Assembly (NCBI RefSeq): GCF_031458175.1
Contig: NZ_JAVDXX010000001.1
Coordinates: 2,046,001-2,110,000 of the forward strand
Reading direction: 5' to 3'
Origin: Pseudoglutamicibacter albus
GTDB lineage: Bacteria > Actinomycetota > Actinomycetes > Actinomycetales > Micrococcaceae
DNA length: 64,000 nucleotides
Part shown: positions 46,047 through 55,254 of the stretch, piece by piece
How the letters are laid out: each line of letters begins with the position of its first letter
Numbering within the stretch: position 1 is the stretch's first letter
Notes under the pieces: generated by a model
Databases searched by the model: none
What the model was told of the DNA's origin: nothing
The model's input: only the letters and a program-made list of their open reading frames with translations
Position numbers and translations under genes: made by a program

Positions 46047-46817
46047 TTAGCTCATTCCTTCGGGGGCGTCCTGCCAGGAGAAGGTCAGGCGGGCGTGACC
46101 GATCGAGATGATCGTTCCGTCGAGTAGCTCTTCGTCGCCTTCGATGCGGGATCCGTTGACGTAGGTTCCGTTGGTGGAGCCGAGGTCGCGGATGAATACA
46201 CGGTTTCCGCGGCGCACGATTTCGGCGTGCCGGCGGGAGGCTCCTTGGTCGTTGATGTGGAGTCCGGCATCGCCTGCGCGGCCCATGACGACGCTGTCGC
46301 CGCTTAGGGCGTAACGGCTGCCGTCGATTTCGATGACGGGTGTCCGGTTGCCGGTGGGACGGATGTGTTGGGTGCTGGCTTGTTGTTCCGCGGAGCTCAG
46401 TTGTGGGCGCGCAGATGGGCGGGGCTGTGGCGTGCTTGGTGCTTTGGTTCCGCCGAGGGAAGCATCGACTTCGATCTGTGTTGGCTGGATCGATTCGTCT
46501 TTGCGGAAGGTTACGGTTACGGCGTCGCGTAGTGAATAGTCCTGGCGTTGCGCGTGTTCGAGTGCGACGTCAGCGAGTTCTTGCGCTAGCGCGGTACCCC
46601 ATTCGCGTGCCTGGTCGAACGCGTCGGCGCCGAGCCGGACTGTGAAGGAGTGCGGTGCGACGGTGCGGCCTTCTGAGATCGAGAAAGATTCGTCATCCAT
46701 GGTGTTACGGATTAGATTGGCGATCTCTACGGGTTTGATGGTCCCGTTGGAGTTGCCGCGGAATGCGCGTGAAACGAGGCGCTCGAGTCCTTTTTCGAAT
46801 CCTCTGACAATTCCCAC
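46047..46817 (-). CDS. fhaA: FHA domain protein FhaA-like (DUF3662 plus FHA)
   Basis: A cytoplasmic adaptor which in Mycobacterium binds phosphorylated MviN/MurJ pseudokinase and links PknB to lipid II flipping. From GTG 46817 it has 256 residues: the DUF3662 N-domain (GIVRGFEKGLERLVSRAFRG), a Pro/Gln/Ser linker, and a C-terminal FHA domain with MGRAGDAGLHI, ASRRHAE and IRDLGSTNGTYVNGS. GAGGAGG lies six bases before the GTG; an in-frame ATG at 46862 has no such site and adds non-conserved residues. It is the first gene of the fhaA-to-pknB operon. Confidence 0.94.
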   Translation of the reverse strand: MGIVRGFEKGLERLVSRAFRGNSNGTIKPVEIANLIRNTMDDESFSISEGRTVAPHSFTVRLGADAFDQAREWGTALAQELADVALEHAQRQDYSLRDAVTVTFRKDESIQPTQIEVDASLGGTKAPSTPQPRPSARPQLSSAEQQASTQHIRPTGNRTPVIEIDGSRYALSGDSVVMGRAGDAGLHINDQGASRRHAEIVRRGNRVFIRDLGSTNGTYVNGSRIEGDEELLDGTIISIGHARLTFSWQDAPEGMS

Positions 46818-47153
46818 AACGAACCTCCTCTCAACTGTGTTTGCTGTGTGCTCGCGGTTCACGAGGCGCTACGGTGTGTCCCGTGTTCTGCCGTGATTCT
46901 GGTTTTCAGGCACGGCGGATGTGGGGCACATCGTTCTCCGATCTTACCTAAAGCACCTGTTCATGCCTCAACCTGTCTGAAATCAGTGAAGTTTCCGCGC
47001 GTTACAGCCGCCCCAATGTGGCACTAAATGCGGCACTGTGACGGGGTTGCGGATGTGTCGATTATGAAATCTAGGCATCCTCAGTTAAGCTTTTCTCTGT
47101 TGTCTTTCACATGATGTGTTCACATCGAGCGTGGAGGGAACGAATAAGTTTAC
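46818..47153. other. Spacer between fhaA and tRNA-Leu
   Basis: 336 bases without a gene. It must hold the fhaA operon promoter (minus) and the tRNA-Leu promoter (plus). No convincing -35/-10 pair or known RNA motif was recognised. Confidence 0.4.
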
Positions 47154-47237
<84 letters not shown>

Positions 47238-47245
47238 CGTTTTCT

Positions 47246-47293
47246 GAGCGGTGTTGTAACGCAGACCGAATAGGTCTGGTTACAACACCGCTC
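47246..47293 (+). terminator. Terminator of tRNA-Leu
   Basis: A perfect 15-bp stem, arms 47246-47260 and 47279-47293, with an inner stem AGACC/GGTCT (47263-47277), followed by TTTTCG. A strong intrinsic terminator. Confidence 0.9.
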
Positions 47294-47446
47294 TTTTCGT
47301 TTCTGCTCTTTTTTAGGCTGCTTGGTTGCACTGCTTATACGCGGCCTGCTTGCGCTCCCTTCCGGTAGATCACGCGCCAAATTCACCTTCCTCGAATCGA
47401 CTACGAGCTATCCCTGTTTGCAACTACGGCGAATCGAACATTATAT

Positions 47447-47457
47447 TTAGGCATGCC
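47447..47457. promoter_or_regulatory. Candidate metal-regulator operator upstream of the metal ABC operon
   Basis: TTAGGCATGCC contains the perfect palindrome GGCATGCC, about 90 bases before the transporter start. It resembles one half of DtxR-family operators. The match is weak. Confidence 0.25.
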
Positions 47458-47546
47458 ATCATGATGCGCTCTGGGCGGGGCACATCAACAGTCCTAGTGG
47501 GTGGAAATCCCTTCACCCACTTACTGACATTGGAAGGTTGCCTCTC

Positions 47547-48509
47547 TTGAAGCACATCAAGAAACTCCTCTCTATAATCGCGATCACCGTACTTGCCACA
47601 TTCGGGCTCACAGCATGCTCTGACAGCGGTTCCAACACCGAGGCGGGCGGTGACGGCAAATCGATCAAGGTTTACGCGACCACCGGATACCTCGCTGATG
47701 CGGTCAAGAACATCGCGCCCGATGCTGAAGTCACGACCATGGTCGGCCCCGGCGGCGACCCACACACCTACCAGCCGTCCACCAAAGACATCGAGACCAT
47801 CCAGAAATCAGATCTCGTGTTCTGGAACGGCCTACACCTGGAAGCCCAGATGACGGACCTGCTCACAAGCCTCGGTGACAAGCAGGTGGCCGTGGGGGAG
47901 AGCCTCCCCAAGAACCTCTTGCTGGACTGGCCTGAAACTGATGATCAGGGAAATGCGTTGCATGACCCGCACATATGGAACAGCCCTGACGCGTGGTCGC
48001 TCGTTGTGAAGAACGTCGCCGATAAGTTCGCCGAAGTGGACCCGGACAACGCCGAAAAATACAAGGCGAACGCCGACAAGTACCTCAAGGAGATCGATGC
48101 AGCGGTAGATGAGGCACGCGGCCTTCTAGCAGAAGGCAAAATCAACCCCCGCATCCTGGTTACTGGTCATGACGCTTTCAACTACTTCGGTAAAACCTTC
48201 GACCTTGATGTTCACGCGACCGACTTCGTCTCCAGCGAAGCGAAACTCAGCGCCTCTGAGCTGGCGAAACTCGCGAAGTTCATCGCCGATAAAAAGGTCC
48301 CGGTGATCTTCCAGGACAACCAAGCTAACCCCCAGGCGATCACGAGCCTTAAAGAAGCTGTCCGCTCCCATGGCTGGCACGTCAAGGTCTCCAACCAGGA
48401 GCTGTACGCAGACTCCCTGGGCGCTGAGGCACCCATGGACACCTACATCGGTGCCCTCAAACACAATGCCCGCGCTATCGCTGACGCCCTGAAAACCTCA
48501 GGAGAGTAG
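47547..48509 (+). CDS. Metal ABC transporter substrate-binding lipoprotein, TroA/MntA/ZnuA family
   Basis: A cluster A-I binding protein that captures Mn2+ or Zn2+ outside the membrane. From TTG 47547 (GGAAGG at 47532-47537, nine bases upstream) it has 320 residues. A signal peptide ends in a lipobox with Cys24 (LTAC). Likely metal ligands are His73 (PHTY), His142 (DPHIW), His208 (TGHDAFNYF) and Asp257 (FQDN), the His3-Asp set of TroA. The His-rich loop of typical ZnuA is absent. It is first in a four-gene operon and faces a DtxR-type repressor, which favours Mn. Metal identity is inferred. Confidence 0.92.
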   Translation: MKHIKKLLSIIAITVLATFGLTACSDSGSNTEAGGDGKSIKVYATTGYLADAVKNIAPDAEVTTMVGPGGDPHTYQPSTKDIETIQKSDLVFWNGLHLEAQMTDLLTSLGDKQVAVGESLPKNLLLDWPETDDQGNALHDPHIWNSPDAWSLVVKNVADKFAEVDPDNAEKYKANADKYLKEIDAAVDEARGLLAEGKINPRILVTGHDAFNYFGKTFDLDVHATDFVSSEAKLSASELAKLAKFIADKKVPVIFQDNQANPQAITSLKEAVRSHGWHVKVSNQELYADSLGAEAPMDTYIGALKHNARAIADALKTSGE

Positions 48510-48511
48510 AC

Positions 48512-49330
48512 GTGACCAACCTGAGCGATCCACGCGGGCCTGCCGCAACACCAGATCCACAAGAGGGTAGCCCTCTTCACGGCGCCGCCACGCCTGCGTG
48601 CCGTACCCATAACCTCTCGGTTGCCTACGATGCGGTGCCGGTTCTACGCAACGTTGACTTCACGGTCCCGCAGGGGGTTGTGATGGGAATCGTTGGCCCG
48701 AACGGCGCAGGGAAATCAACCCTCATCAAAGCGATGCTCGGGCTCGTGAAGCCGTTGACTGGCACGTCCGAGTTCTTCGGTAAACCGCTGGCGCGTGCGC
48801 GCAAACGGGTTGGTTATATGCCTCAAACTACGAGTGTCGATTGGGATTTCCCGACCACGGTGCTCGATGTGGTCACGATGGGCACGTACGGATCGCTCGG
48901 TTGGATTCGTCGGCCAGGTAAGAAGGAACGCGCCCGCGCTGTCGCTGCCCTCGAACAGACGGGGATCGCTGATCTGTCTTCGCGGCAGATCGGTGAGCTT
49001 TCCGGAGGGCAGCGACAGCGCGTGTTCCTCGCCCGCACACTCGTGCAGGCCCCCGACCTGTACTTCATGGACGAACCGTTCCAAGGCATCGACGCGAAAA
49101 GCCAACAAGCTATCGTCTCGGTTCTGCACACCCTCAGAGAGCAAGGCAGGACCGTTGTGATCGTGCACCACGACCTCGCAACCGTACGCCAATACTGCGA
49201 CTACGTGACCCTACTGAACCGGCGCGTGATCGCCTCCGGCCCGGCCGAACAAGCCTTCACGCGGGAGAACATCCGCATCGCTTATGAGGTTTCAGTAACG
49301 GATGAAGCGTTCCTGGAGTCCGCGTCGTGA
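48512..49330 (+). CDS. Metal ABC transporter ATP-binding protein
   Basis: The ATPase of the TroABCD-like importer. It has 272 residues with Walker A GPNGAGKST at 62-70, Q-loop YMPQ, signature LSGGQ at 163-167, Walker B LYFMDEPF at 183-190, and the switch His in VHHDL. A Pro/Ser-rich N-terminal extension of about 30 residues precedes the fold. The GTG at 48512 is two bases after the lipoprotein stop. It overlaps the first permease by 4 bases. Confidence 0.95.
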   Translation: MTNLSDPRGPAATPDPQEGSPLHGAATPACRTHNLSVAYDAVPVLRNVDFTVPQGVVMGIVGPNGAGKSTLIKAMLGLVKPLTGTSEFFGKPLARARKRVGYMPQTTSVDWDFPTTVLDVVTMGTYGSLGWIRRPGKKERARAVAALEQTGIADLSSRQIGELSGGQRQRVFLARTLVQAPDLYFMDEPFQGIDAKSQQAIVSVLHTLREQGRTVVIVHHDLATVRQYCDYVTLLNRRVIASGPAEQAFTRENIRIAYEVSVTDEAFLESAS

Positions 49331-50262
49331 GCCTTATCGAATTCTTCAGCAATCACACCTACCGGATGGTGTTCTTCGGCACCATGACCATCGGGCTTGT
49401 CGCGGGCGCGCTCGGTTCCTTCGCTTATCTGCGTAAACAGTCGCTCATCAGCGATGTGATCTCTCATGCCGCTCTGCCAGGCACGTTGCTCGCGTTCCTC
49501 ACCGCGGTCGGCGTGCTGGGCGCTGACGGCCGCAACATGCTTGGCCTGATCCTCGGCGCAGTCATCGTAGGCACCATCGCGGTGCTGATCGCCAACGGCA
49601 TCAGCCGCATCTCCAAGATCCGTATCGACACCGCGATGGCGATATCTCTCACCGTTTTCTTCGGTGGCGGGATGCTTTTGATGCGCATCATCGCCAACGG
49701 CGCCTACCCAGGCAAAGGCGGCATCCAAGACTACCTGTTTGGTAACGCCTCCGTGGTCACCGTCGCGGACCTGGTAACCAGCATCAGCATCGGGGTGATC
49801 GTGCTCGCCCTCGTGGTGGTGTTCTGGAAAGAATTCACGCTACGGACCTTCGACCCGGACCACTCCACGGTGCTCGGGTTCCGGGCCCGCACCATCGACA
49901 CCCTCATGTTCGCGACCATCGTCATCGCGACCGTGATCGGCGTCAAAGCCGTGGGTCTAGTGCTCATGGTTGCTTTCGTGGTCACCCCACCTGCAGCGGC
50001 TAGACAATGGACTAGGACCCTGCCCGGCATGGTAACGCTCTCGGCCGTGATCGGTGGCGTCGGCAGCGGGGTAGGGGCATACCTGTCGATTGTGCTCGGC
50101 AAAGTTCCAACCGGGCCGCTCATCGTTCTCACACTGTTTACGATCTTCCTGTTTTCGCTCTTGTTCGCGCCACGGCGCAGCATCATCACTCGTGCCGTTT
50201 CTCGCGCCCGTGCACGCGCGAGCCTTAAACAGGAACTGATCGAGGAAGGCGGGCACGCATGA
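49327..50262 (+). CDS. Metal ABC transporter permease 1
   Basis: An ABC-3 family membrane protein with eight to nine hydrophobic segments and 311 residues. The family segment SYLRKQSL-like FAYLRKQSLISDVISHAALPG is near residue 32, with VKAVGLVLMVAFVVTPPAAAR in the second half. It overlaps both neighbours by 4 bases. Confidence 0.94.
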   Translation: MSLIEFFSNHTYRMVFFGTMTIGLVAGALGSFAYLRKQSLISDVISHAALPGTLLAFLTAVGVLGADGRNMLGLILGAVIVGTIAVLIANGISRISKIRIDTAMAISLTVFFGGGMLLMRIIANGAYPGKGGIQDYLFGNASVVTVADLVTSISIGVIVLALVVVFWKEFTLRTFDPDHSTVLGFRARTIDTLMFATIVIATVIGVKAVGLVLMVAFVVTPPAAARQWTRTLPGMVTLSAVIGGVGSGVGAYLSIVLGKVPTGPLIVLTLFTIFLFSLLFAPRRSIITRAVSRARARASLKQELIEEGGHA

Positions 50263-51128
50263 GCTTCTTACTCGGGACCATGTTGCTTGCGGTAGTGACC
50301 GCGCTCGCCTGCGCACTGCCCGGCGTTTTCGTTGTGTTGAGGCGAAACTCGATGCTCGTGGACGCCATCAGCCACTCGATTTTCCCCGGGATCATCTTCG
50401 GATATTTCCTCACCCGCAACTTCAACTCGCCTTTGTTGATCCTCGCGGCTGCACTGGCAGGGTTAGCTGTAGTCTTGGGAAGCGAATGGCTCGCCCGCAC
50501 CGGCTTACTGTCCGGTGACGCCCCGCAAGGTCTGATCTTCCCCGCCCTGTTCAGTGCCGGCGTGATCTTGGTGACCCTCGAATTCGCGAACATCCACCTT
50601 GATACCCACGCGGTTCTGGCAGGCGACCTCAACATCGCGGCCTGGCAGCCCCTCATCATCGCAGGAACACACTTAGGGCCTGCCTACCTCTATGTGATGC
50701 TGGGTGTTCTGCTGATCAACATCGTGTTCCTTATGTTGTTCTATTCAAAGCTCAAGGTCACAACCTTCGATCCCCAGTTCGCAACCAGCCTCGGCATCCG
50801 CTCCGGGCTCATGAATACTGCGTTCATGTTCCTCGTCTCCGTCACCGTGACTGCCGCGTTCAACGCAGCCGGCGCGATCCTGGTTATCGCCCTCGTGGTT
50901 GTTCCGCCCGCGACAGCTTACCTGCTCACCACCCGTTTACCGGCAATGATCGCGCTCACTGTGCTCATCGCCATCGTGGGCGCGCTGGCTGGGTTCTGGA
51001 TAGCGTATGTGCTCGATGCTGCAACAAGTGCGGGTATGTCGCTGTTCTATGGGCTTGTGTTCGGTGCTGTGCTGTTAGCTACAAGGCTTCTACCCAAACG
51101 GCATCAGAAGCAGCACGCCCTAGCATGA
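50259..51128 (+). CDS. Metal ABC transporter permease 2
   Basis: A second ABC-3 permease of 289 residues. It has VVLRRNSMLVDAISHSIFPGI near 25-45 and NAAGAILVIALVVVPPATAYLL later, parallel to permease 1, so the two form a heterodimeric channel. Its 3' end overlaps the convergent repressor gene by 50 bases. Confidence 0.94.
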   Translation: MSFLLGTMLLAVVTALACALPGVFVVLRRNSMLVDAISHSIFPGIIFGYFLTRNFNSPLLILAAALAGLAVVLGSEWLARTGLLSGDAPQGLIFPALFSAGVILVTLEFANIHLDTHAVLAGDLNIAAWQPLIIAGTHLGPAYLYVMLGVLLINIVFLMLFYSKLKVTTFDPQFATSLGIRSGLMNTAFMFLVSVTVTAAFNAAGAILVIALVVVPPATAYLLTTRLPAMIALTVLIAIVGALAGFWIAYVLDAATSAGMSLFYGLVFGAVLLATRLLPKRHQKQHALA

Positions 51129-51753
51129 GCCGTTCGGTTTGCCCCTCAACAAGAAGCTCCACGGTTTCTGAATAAGGCGCGCTCGGGTGCACTTCGAGCA
51201 GCGTGCCGAAATGTATGCCGTTTTCTGCAAAGAACTGCAGCAGTTGCGGATCATCGTCAGAGATCCGCTCGACCCGAGCTTTCGAGCCCGCCGCGAGCGT
51301 GGTGAGGAGCGTTGCGTTGGGGCGTGCCACATCGCCGTCGGTCGTTGGGATCGGATCGCCATGCGGATCACGAGCAGGGTGGCCCAAGAATTCGTCGAGG
51401 CGCTCGATCATGAAATCAGACACCGCGTGTTCGAGTGTCTCGGCCTCATCGTGCACTTGATCCCATCGGTATCCAAGGGTTTCTAGCAGGAACGTCTCGA
51501 TCAGACGATGCCGGCGTACCATCGCAATCGCGTGCGCGCGCCCCGTATCCGTCAACGTCACTTCGCCGTACGGCGCATGATCAAGAAGACCTTGTTCGGT
51601 GAGTTTGCGCACCGCATCCGATACCGAGGACAGCCTCAGCCCCATCCGATCCGAAATCAGTTTCGGCGTGACCGGGGCATCTGACCACTCACCGAGGTAC
51701 CACACGGTTTTCAGATAGTCCTGGGTGCTCGCAGACAACTCAGAAACAGACAT
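51079..51753 (-). CDS. DtxR/MntR-family metal-dependent transcriptional regulator
   Basis: A metal-activated repressor. It has 224 residues: a winged-helix domain (TQDYLKTVWYL, ISDRMGLRLSSVSDAVRKLTEQGLL), a dimerisation/metal domain (HRLIETFLLETLGYRWDQVHDEAETLEHAVSD, with His/Glu ligands), and a C-terminal FeoA-like SH3 domain. This three-domain form is like IdeR/MntR of actinobacteria. It converges on and overlaps the metal permease gene, so it probably controls that operon in response to Mn2+. Confidence 0.9.
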   Translation of the reverse strand: MSVSELSASTQDYLKTVWYLGEWSDAPVTPKLISDRMGLRLSSVSDAVRKLTEQGLLDHAPYGEVTLTDTGRAHAIAMVRRHRLIETFLLETLGYRWDQVHDEAETLEHAVSDFMIERLDEFLGHPARDPHGDPIPTTDGDVARPNATLLTTLAAGSKARVERISDDDPQLLQFFAENGIHFGTLLEVHPSAPYSETVELLVEGQTERLMLGRAASDAVWVEAL

Positions 51754-51845
51754 AGCGAACAGTCTAGCTGTCCAAAGACCTGCGAAGGCCTACGCTTAAG
51801 GTATCGAGGCAGCGTCCAAGATGAGTCTGTATATGAGGAGTAAGG

Positions 51846-53405
51846 GTGTCGCCGGGACAGGTTAATAAGCCGCATAGCGATCCGTTGATGAGGCAATACG
51901 ATATTTCGACGCTGGGCGCGTTGAAGTCTCCGCGGAAGCTGGTGCGCGAGGTTTTGGCAGGTCTCGTGGTGGCGTTGGCTTTGATCCCGGAGGCGATCTC
52001 ATTCTCGATCATCGCGGGCGTGGACCCTGCGGTGGGCCTGTTTTCTTCTTTCATCATGGCGGTCGTGATCGCGATCGCCGGTGGCCGTACCGCGATGATT
52101 TCCGCCGCTACGGGGGCTGTCGCGTTGGTGATTGCGCCGCTGATGCGGGATTACGGTTTTGACTACTTCATTGCCTGCGTCTTATTGGCCGGAGTTTTCC
52201 AGGTTGTTTTCGCGCTCCTGGGTGTATCGAAGCTGATCCGGTTTGTGCCGCGTGCGGTGATGGTCGGGTTCGTGAACGCGTTAGCGATCCTTGTGTTCAT
52301 GGCGCAGATGCCGCAACTGATTGATGTGCCGTGGGTTGTGTATCCGCTTCTGGCGGCAGGGATCGTGATTCTGTGGCTTTTCCCCAAGATCACCGGCGCT
52401 GTTCCGCCGCCACTGGTAGCGGTGGTCGTGATTACCGCTGTGGTGATGATCTTCGATATCAAGGTTCCGACGGTTGGCGACCAGGGCGAGTTACCGCAAG
52501 GGTTACCGCAGCTGTTCATCCTGAATGTTCCACTCACGTGGGAGACCCTGCAGATCATCGCCCCGTATGCCGCGGCGATGGCTTTGGTGGGTCTCATGGA
52601 GTCATTGTTGACGGCCCAGCTGGTTGACAACATCACCGGTACTTCTTCAGATAAGAAGCGTGAATCCTGGGGTCAGGGTCTCGCCAACATCACGTCCGGA
52701 TTCTTCGGCGGTATGGGTGGTTGCGCGATGATCGGGCAGACCATGATCAACGTCAAAGTGTCAGGTGCACGCACACGTATCTCTACATTCTGTGCCGGCG
52801 CGTTCCTGTTGGTTCTGGTTCTGGTATTCGATCAGTGGGTGGCGCAGATCCCGATGGCGGCATTGGTTGCGGTCATGATCATGGTGTGTATCGCCACGTT
52901 TGATTGGCACTCGATTCAGCCACGTACGCTGCGCACTCTCCCGAAGTCAGAGACGGTAGTCATGCTGGTGACGGTCGCTGTGGTTTTGATGACTTCGAAC
53001 CTTGCGATCGGCGTGATCGTGGGTGTTTTGACTGCCGCTGTGGTGTTCGTGCGTCAGGTTGCTCACGTGGTGCGGGTCGAGCGGGAACTGCAGGACGAGG
53101 AAGGCAACGTCCTTTCTGCGGATACACCAGCGGATCAGGTGGCCCAAGCCGTCTATAAGGTGCGTGGGGCGTTGTTCTTCGGTTCGAGTAACGATTTCAC
53201 GACGATGTTCCGGTACGGCGAGGACCCGGACCTCGTGTGCTTGGACTTGTCTCAAGCGCAGGTCTGGGATGCGTCATCGGTCGCCGCGCTCGACAGCGTT
53301 GAGGCAACATATGCCGAACAGGGAAAGCGTCTGGTGATTGCGGGCATGAGTGAGAAGAGCCGCCGGATCCATGACCGTTTGAGCGGTGAGCTAGGGGAGA
53401 GCTAG
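51846..53405 (+). CDS. SulP family anion transporter with STAS domain
   Basis: A proton- or sodium-coupled anion transporter of the sulfate permease group; the substrate (sulfate, bicarbonate or dicarboxylate) cannot be told. It has 519 residues: SulP core helices from [27 protein letters not shown], the [16 protein letters not shown] segment, then a C-terminal STAS domain (about 425-515, [11 protein letters not shown] and [11 protein letters not shown]). GTG 51846 has AGGAG just upstream. It is a single gene. Confidence 0.92.
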   Translation: MSPGQVNKPHSDPLMRQYDISTLGALKSPRKLVREVLAGLVVALALIPEAISFSIIAGVDPAVGLFSSFIMAVVIAIAGGRTAMISAATGAVALVIAPLMRDYGFDYFIACVLLAGVFQVVFALLGVSKLIRFVPRAVMVGFVNALAILVFMAQMPQLIDVPWVVYPLLAAGIVILWLFPKITGAVPPPLVAVVVITAVVMIFDIKVPTVGDQGELPQGLPQLFILNVPLTWETLQIIAPYAAAMALVGLMESLLTAQLVDNITGTSSDKKRESWGQGLANITSGFFGGMGGCAMIGQTMINVKVSGARTRISTFCAGAFLLVLVLVFDQWVAQIPMAALVAVMIMVCIATFDWHSIQPRTLRTLPKSETVVMLVTVAVVLMTSNLAIGVIVGVLTAAVVFVRQVAHVVRVERELQDEEGNVLSADTPADQVAQAVYKVRGALFFGSSNDFTTMFRYGEDPDLVCLDLSQAQVWDASSVAALDSVEATYAEQGKRLVIAGMSEKSRRIHDRLSGELGES

Positions 53406-53473
53406 CTATCGCGAATTCGCGCGGTGTTCACGTGATATTTACGTCCTATCTGCGCTCGGATTATTCCCCGCAG

Positions 53474-53518
53474 GTCCGATTAGCGTACGCTGTCGGACGT
53501 AGTACGGGACTACTTTTT
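53474..53518 (+). terminator. Compound hairpin after the SulP gene
   Basis: GTCCGA (53474-53479) pairs with TCGGAC (53493-53498) around the palindrome AGCGTACGCT (53482-53491). It is followed by a small stem GTAGT/ACTAC (53499-53513) and TTTTT (53514-53518). Confidence 0.55.
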
Positions 53519-53583
53519 GCGCGACGAATAACGTGTGAAAGGTAGTAGCGTCATCATTTTGGTATGAACTCTAAGGAGAGATT

Positions 53584-54024
53584 GTGAAAGCTTTCACCAA
53601 TACTCGTCGCCCAGGCGCCCGCCTCATCGCTGGCCTGTCCATGGTGGGCCTTGCAGGCGCGCTGCTGACCGGTTGCTCGGGTGATAACAACCCAGATGGC
53701 AAGCTGTGCGATGACGCCACCAAGGCGCTCAAGGATGCTGGCATCGAAAAGCCTACTGAAGTCCTGCAGATCGAGGACAGCGCTAAGATGTCCAAGCTCG
53801 GCCAGGATCTCAAAGCAGCAGCTGAAAACAGCAAATCGGACCTTGCAGAACCTGTCAACCTCTTAGGTAAGTCAGCCGAGCTCGCCGCTAAGGTGAAAGA
53901 AGACCCATCGAACGCTGATCAGCTCAAGTCTGAAATGGATGAGATCGGTGAACAGCTCCGGGACGAGGATAACGGAGAGAAGGCTAAGGAACTCTCTAAG
54001 AAGTGCGACGCCTTCAAGAACTAG
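53584..54024 (+). CDS. Small lipoprotein, array member 1
   Basis: No known family. It has 146 residues: a basic N-terminus, hydrophobic signal and lipobox LLTGC with Cys31 as lipidation site, then an acidic helical mature part. Two further cysteines, Cys42 (KLCDDA) and Cys141 (KKCDAF), are shared with the other members and may form a disulfide joining the two ends. GTG 53584 has AAGGAGAG at 53572-53579. It is followed by a terminator, so it is probably transcribed alone. The array is next to SulP, but no functional link is evident. Confidence 0.85.
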   Translation: MKAFTNTRRPGARLIAGLSMVGLAGALLTGCSGDNNPDGKLCDDATKALKDAGIEKPTEVLQIEDSAKMSKLGQDLKAAAENSKSDLAEPVNLLGKSAELAAKVKEDPSNADQLKSEMDEIGEQLRDEDNGEKAKELSKKCDAFKN

Positions 54025-54049
54025 TGGAACCTAGCGCAGGCTAGGTGAC

Positions 54050-54101
54050 ATGCTCCCCGTTGGCTGGACTGAGAAATCAGTACCTGGCTAGCGGGGAGCA
54101 T
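54050..54101 (+). terminator. Terminator after lipoprotein 1
   Basis: Arms 54050-54059 and 54092-54101 (ATGCTCCCCG and its complement) enclose a smaller hairpin, followed by CTTTATG. A 6-bp hairpin (CCTAGC/GCTAGG, 54030-54045) lies just before. Confidence 0.65.
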
Positions 54102-54180
54102 CTTTATGCGATCCGTGCTGAGATGAGTAGAGATCAGTTTTGAGTAGGGCTGAGTTGCCTAGGAAGTTGAGGAATGGATC

Positions 54181-54621
54181 ATCGCCGCACGTTCTAACGC
54201 ACGCAGTGCCCAGCATTCTGGTGCACGCCTCATCGCAGGGTTATCGGTTGCTGGTCTTGTGACTGCCTTCCTCGCTGGATGCTCGGCTAAGGACCCAGAT
54301 GAGGCCTTGTGCGAAGACATGGTCAAAGCAGTAAACGCGACCGGTGCCAGAAGTTCCGACGAGCTCGAGGACAGCGACAAGAAACTTAAGGCCGGGAGGA
54401 ACCTTCAGATAGCGGCTCACAATAACAAGGGTTCGCAGTACTCAGATGCTCTGGAACTTTATGGTCGCTTCACAGAGGCTGAAGCCAAGGCGGATCACGA
54501 GAGCTCGAACCCTGAATATCGTGAAGAGAAATGGGTGCTTGAAGTCAGGATGAATGAAGAGCGCACAGAGGAAAAGGTGGACGAGTTCTACAAGAAGTGT
54601 CTGGCCTTCCGGGACGAGTAA
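54181..54621 (+). CDS. Small lipoprotein, array member 2, without a canonical start codon
   Basis: The frame encodes the array pattern: AARSNARSAQHSGARLIAG, lipobox FLAGC, LCED and a C-terminal KKCLAFRDE. Where the paralogues have ATG/GTG-AAA-GCA-CGT this copy has ATC-GCC-GCA-CGT at 54181, after TGAGGA at 54168-54173. The frame is closed by TAG at 54160, and no ATG, GTG or TTG occurs before the GTG at 54259, which lies inside the signal peptide. Either ATC is used as a rare start, or the gene is decaying. Translation from 54259 would keep the lipobox but lose most of the signal sequence. The rest of the frame is intact, which argues against long-standing loss. Confidence 0.55.
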   Translation: MAARSNARSAQHSGARLIAGLSVAGLVTAFLAGCSAKDPDEALCEDMVKAVNATGARSSDELEDSDKKLKAGRNLQIAAHNNKGSQYSDALELYGRFTEAEAKADHESSNPEYREEKWVLEVRMNEERTEEKVDEFYKKCLAFRDE

Positions 54622-54741
54622 ACAACTGAGCGTGCATGACCACTTCAATATGAAAGTTGATGGTCACTACACTAAAGTGCCCTGTTATTGGTGTGAAGTA
54701 ACAACTAGCATCGTTTTTAAGCAGGAAGCAGGGAGAAGGTC

Positions 54742-55191
54742 ATGAAAACACGTTCTAGTGCACCCAGTACCCATCGCCCAGGCATTCATCTCATCGCGGG
54801 CTTGTCCGCACTTGGCCTTGCGGCCGGGCTTCTGACTGGTTGCTCGAACAAGGACCCCGATGAGGGTCTGTGTGAAGAGGCGACCAAGGCACTCGAGTCC
54901 GTTGGCTTGGACAACGGGAACGATATCCCGAACCTCGAGAAGGCTGAGAAAGTGAGTCAGCTCGGCGAAGGGTTCGTTGATGCAGCCGAGAAGTATGACG
55001 ATTCTGAGTACGCTGAACCCATTGAAGTCGTAGGCAAGATGGCGGTTACTTCCGCCAAGCTTGACCAAGACCGCGAGAATCAGGAACTTCAAGCGGAGTT
55101 ATACAACCTGTCGCAGCAGGCCGCCCAGCCAGAGCTAGGGGAGAAGGCTAAGAAGTTCGCTGAGAACTGCCCTGCCTTCGATGAGGACTAG
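54742..55191 (+). CDS. Small lipoprotein, array member 3
   Basis: 149 residues: signal peptide with lipobox LLTGC (Cys34), then SNKDPDEGLC (Cys44), an acidic helical body and C-terminal ENCPAF (Cys143). ATG 54742 has GGGAGAAGG a few bases upstream. The signal-peptide DNA is nearly identical to that of member 4, while the mature parts are diverged. Function is unknown; attachment to the outer face of the membrane is inferred from the lipobox. Confidence 0.85.
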   Translation: MKTRSSAPSTHRPGIHLIAGLSALGLAAGLLTGCSNKDPDEGLCEEATKALESVGLDNGNDIPNLEKAEKVSQLGEGFVDAAEKYDDSEYAEPIEVVGKMAVTSAKLDQDRENQELQAELYNLSQQAAQPELGEKAKKFAENCPAFDED

Positions 55192-55205
55192 CTACCAGCG
55201 TTGTT

Positions 55206-55214
55206 CCCCCCCCC
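55206..55214 (+). repeat. C9 homopolymer upstream of lipoprotein 4
   Basis: Nine consecutive C, between two copies of AGCGTTGTTCCC (55198 and 55219 region), 40 bases before the member 4 start. Such tracts can slip during replication. Confidence 0.8.
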
Positions 55215-55254
55215 AAAAGCGTTGTTCCCTGAGTAGGAACTTAAGGAGTAGATT

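Noticed and set aside
54259-54621. Lipoprotein 2 starting at GTG 54259
   Set aside because: This start lies inside the signal peptide and lacks a ribosome site. Homology to the paralogues extends 26 codons upstream, so it is unlikely to be the original start.
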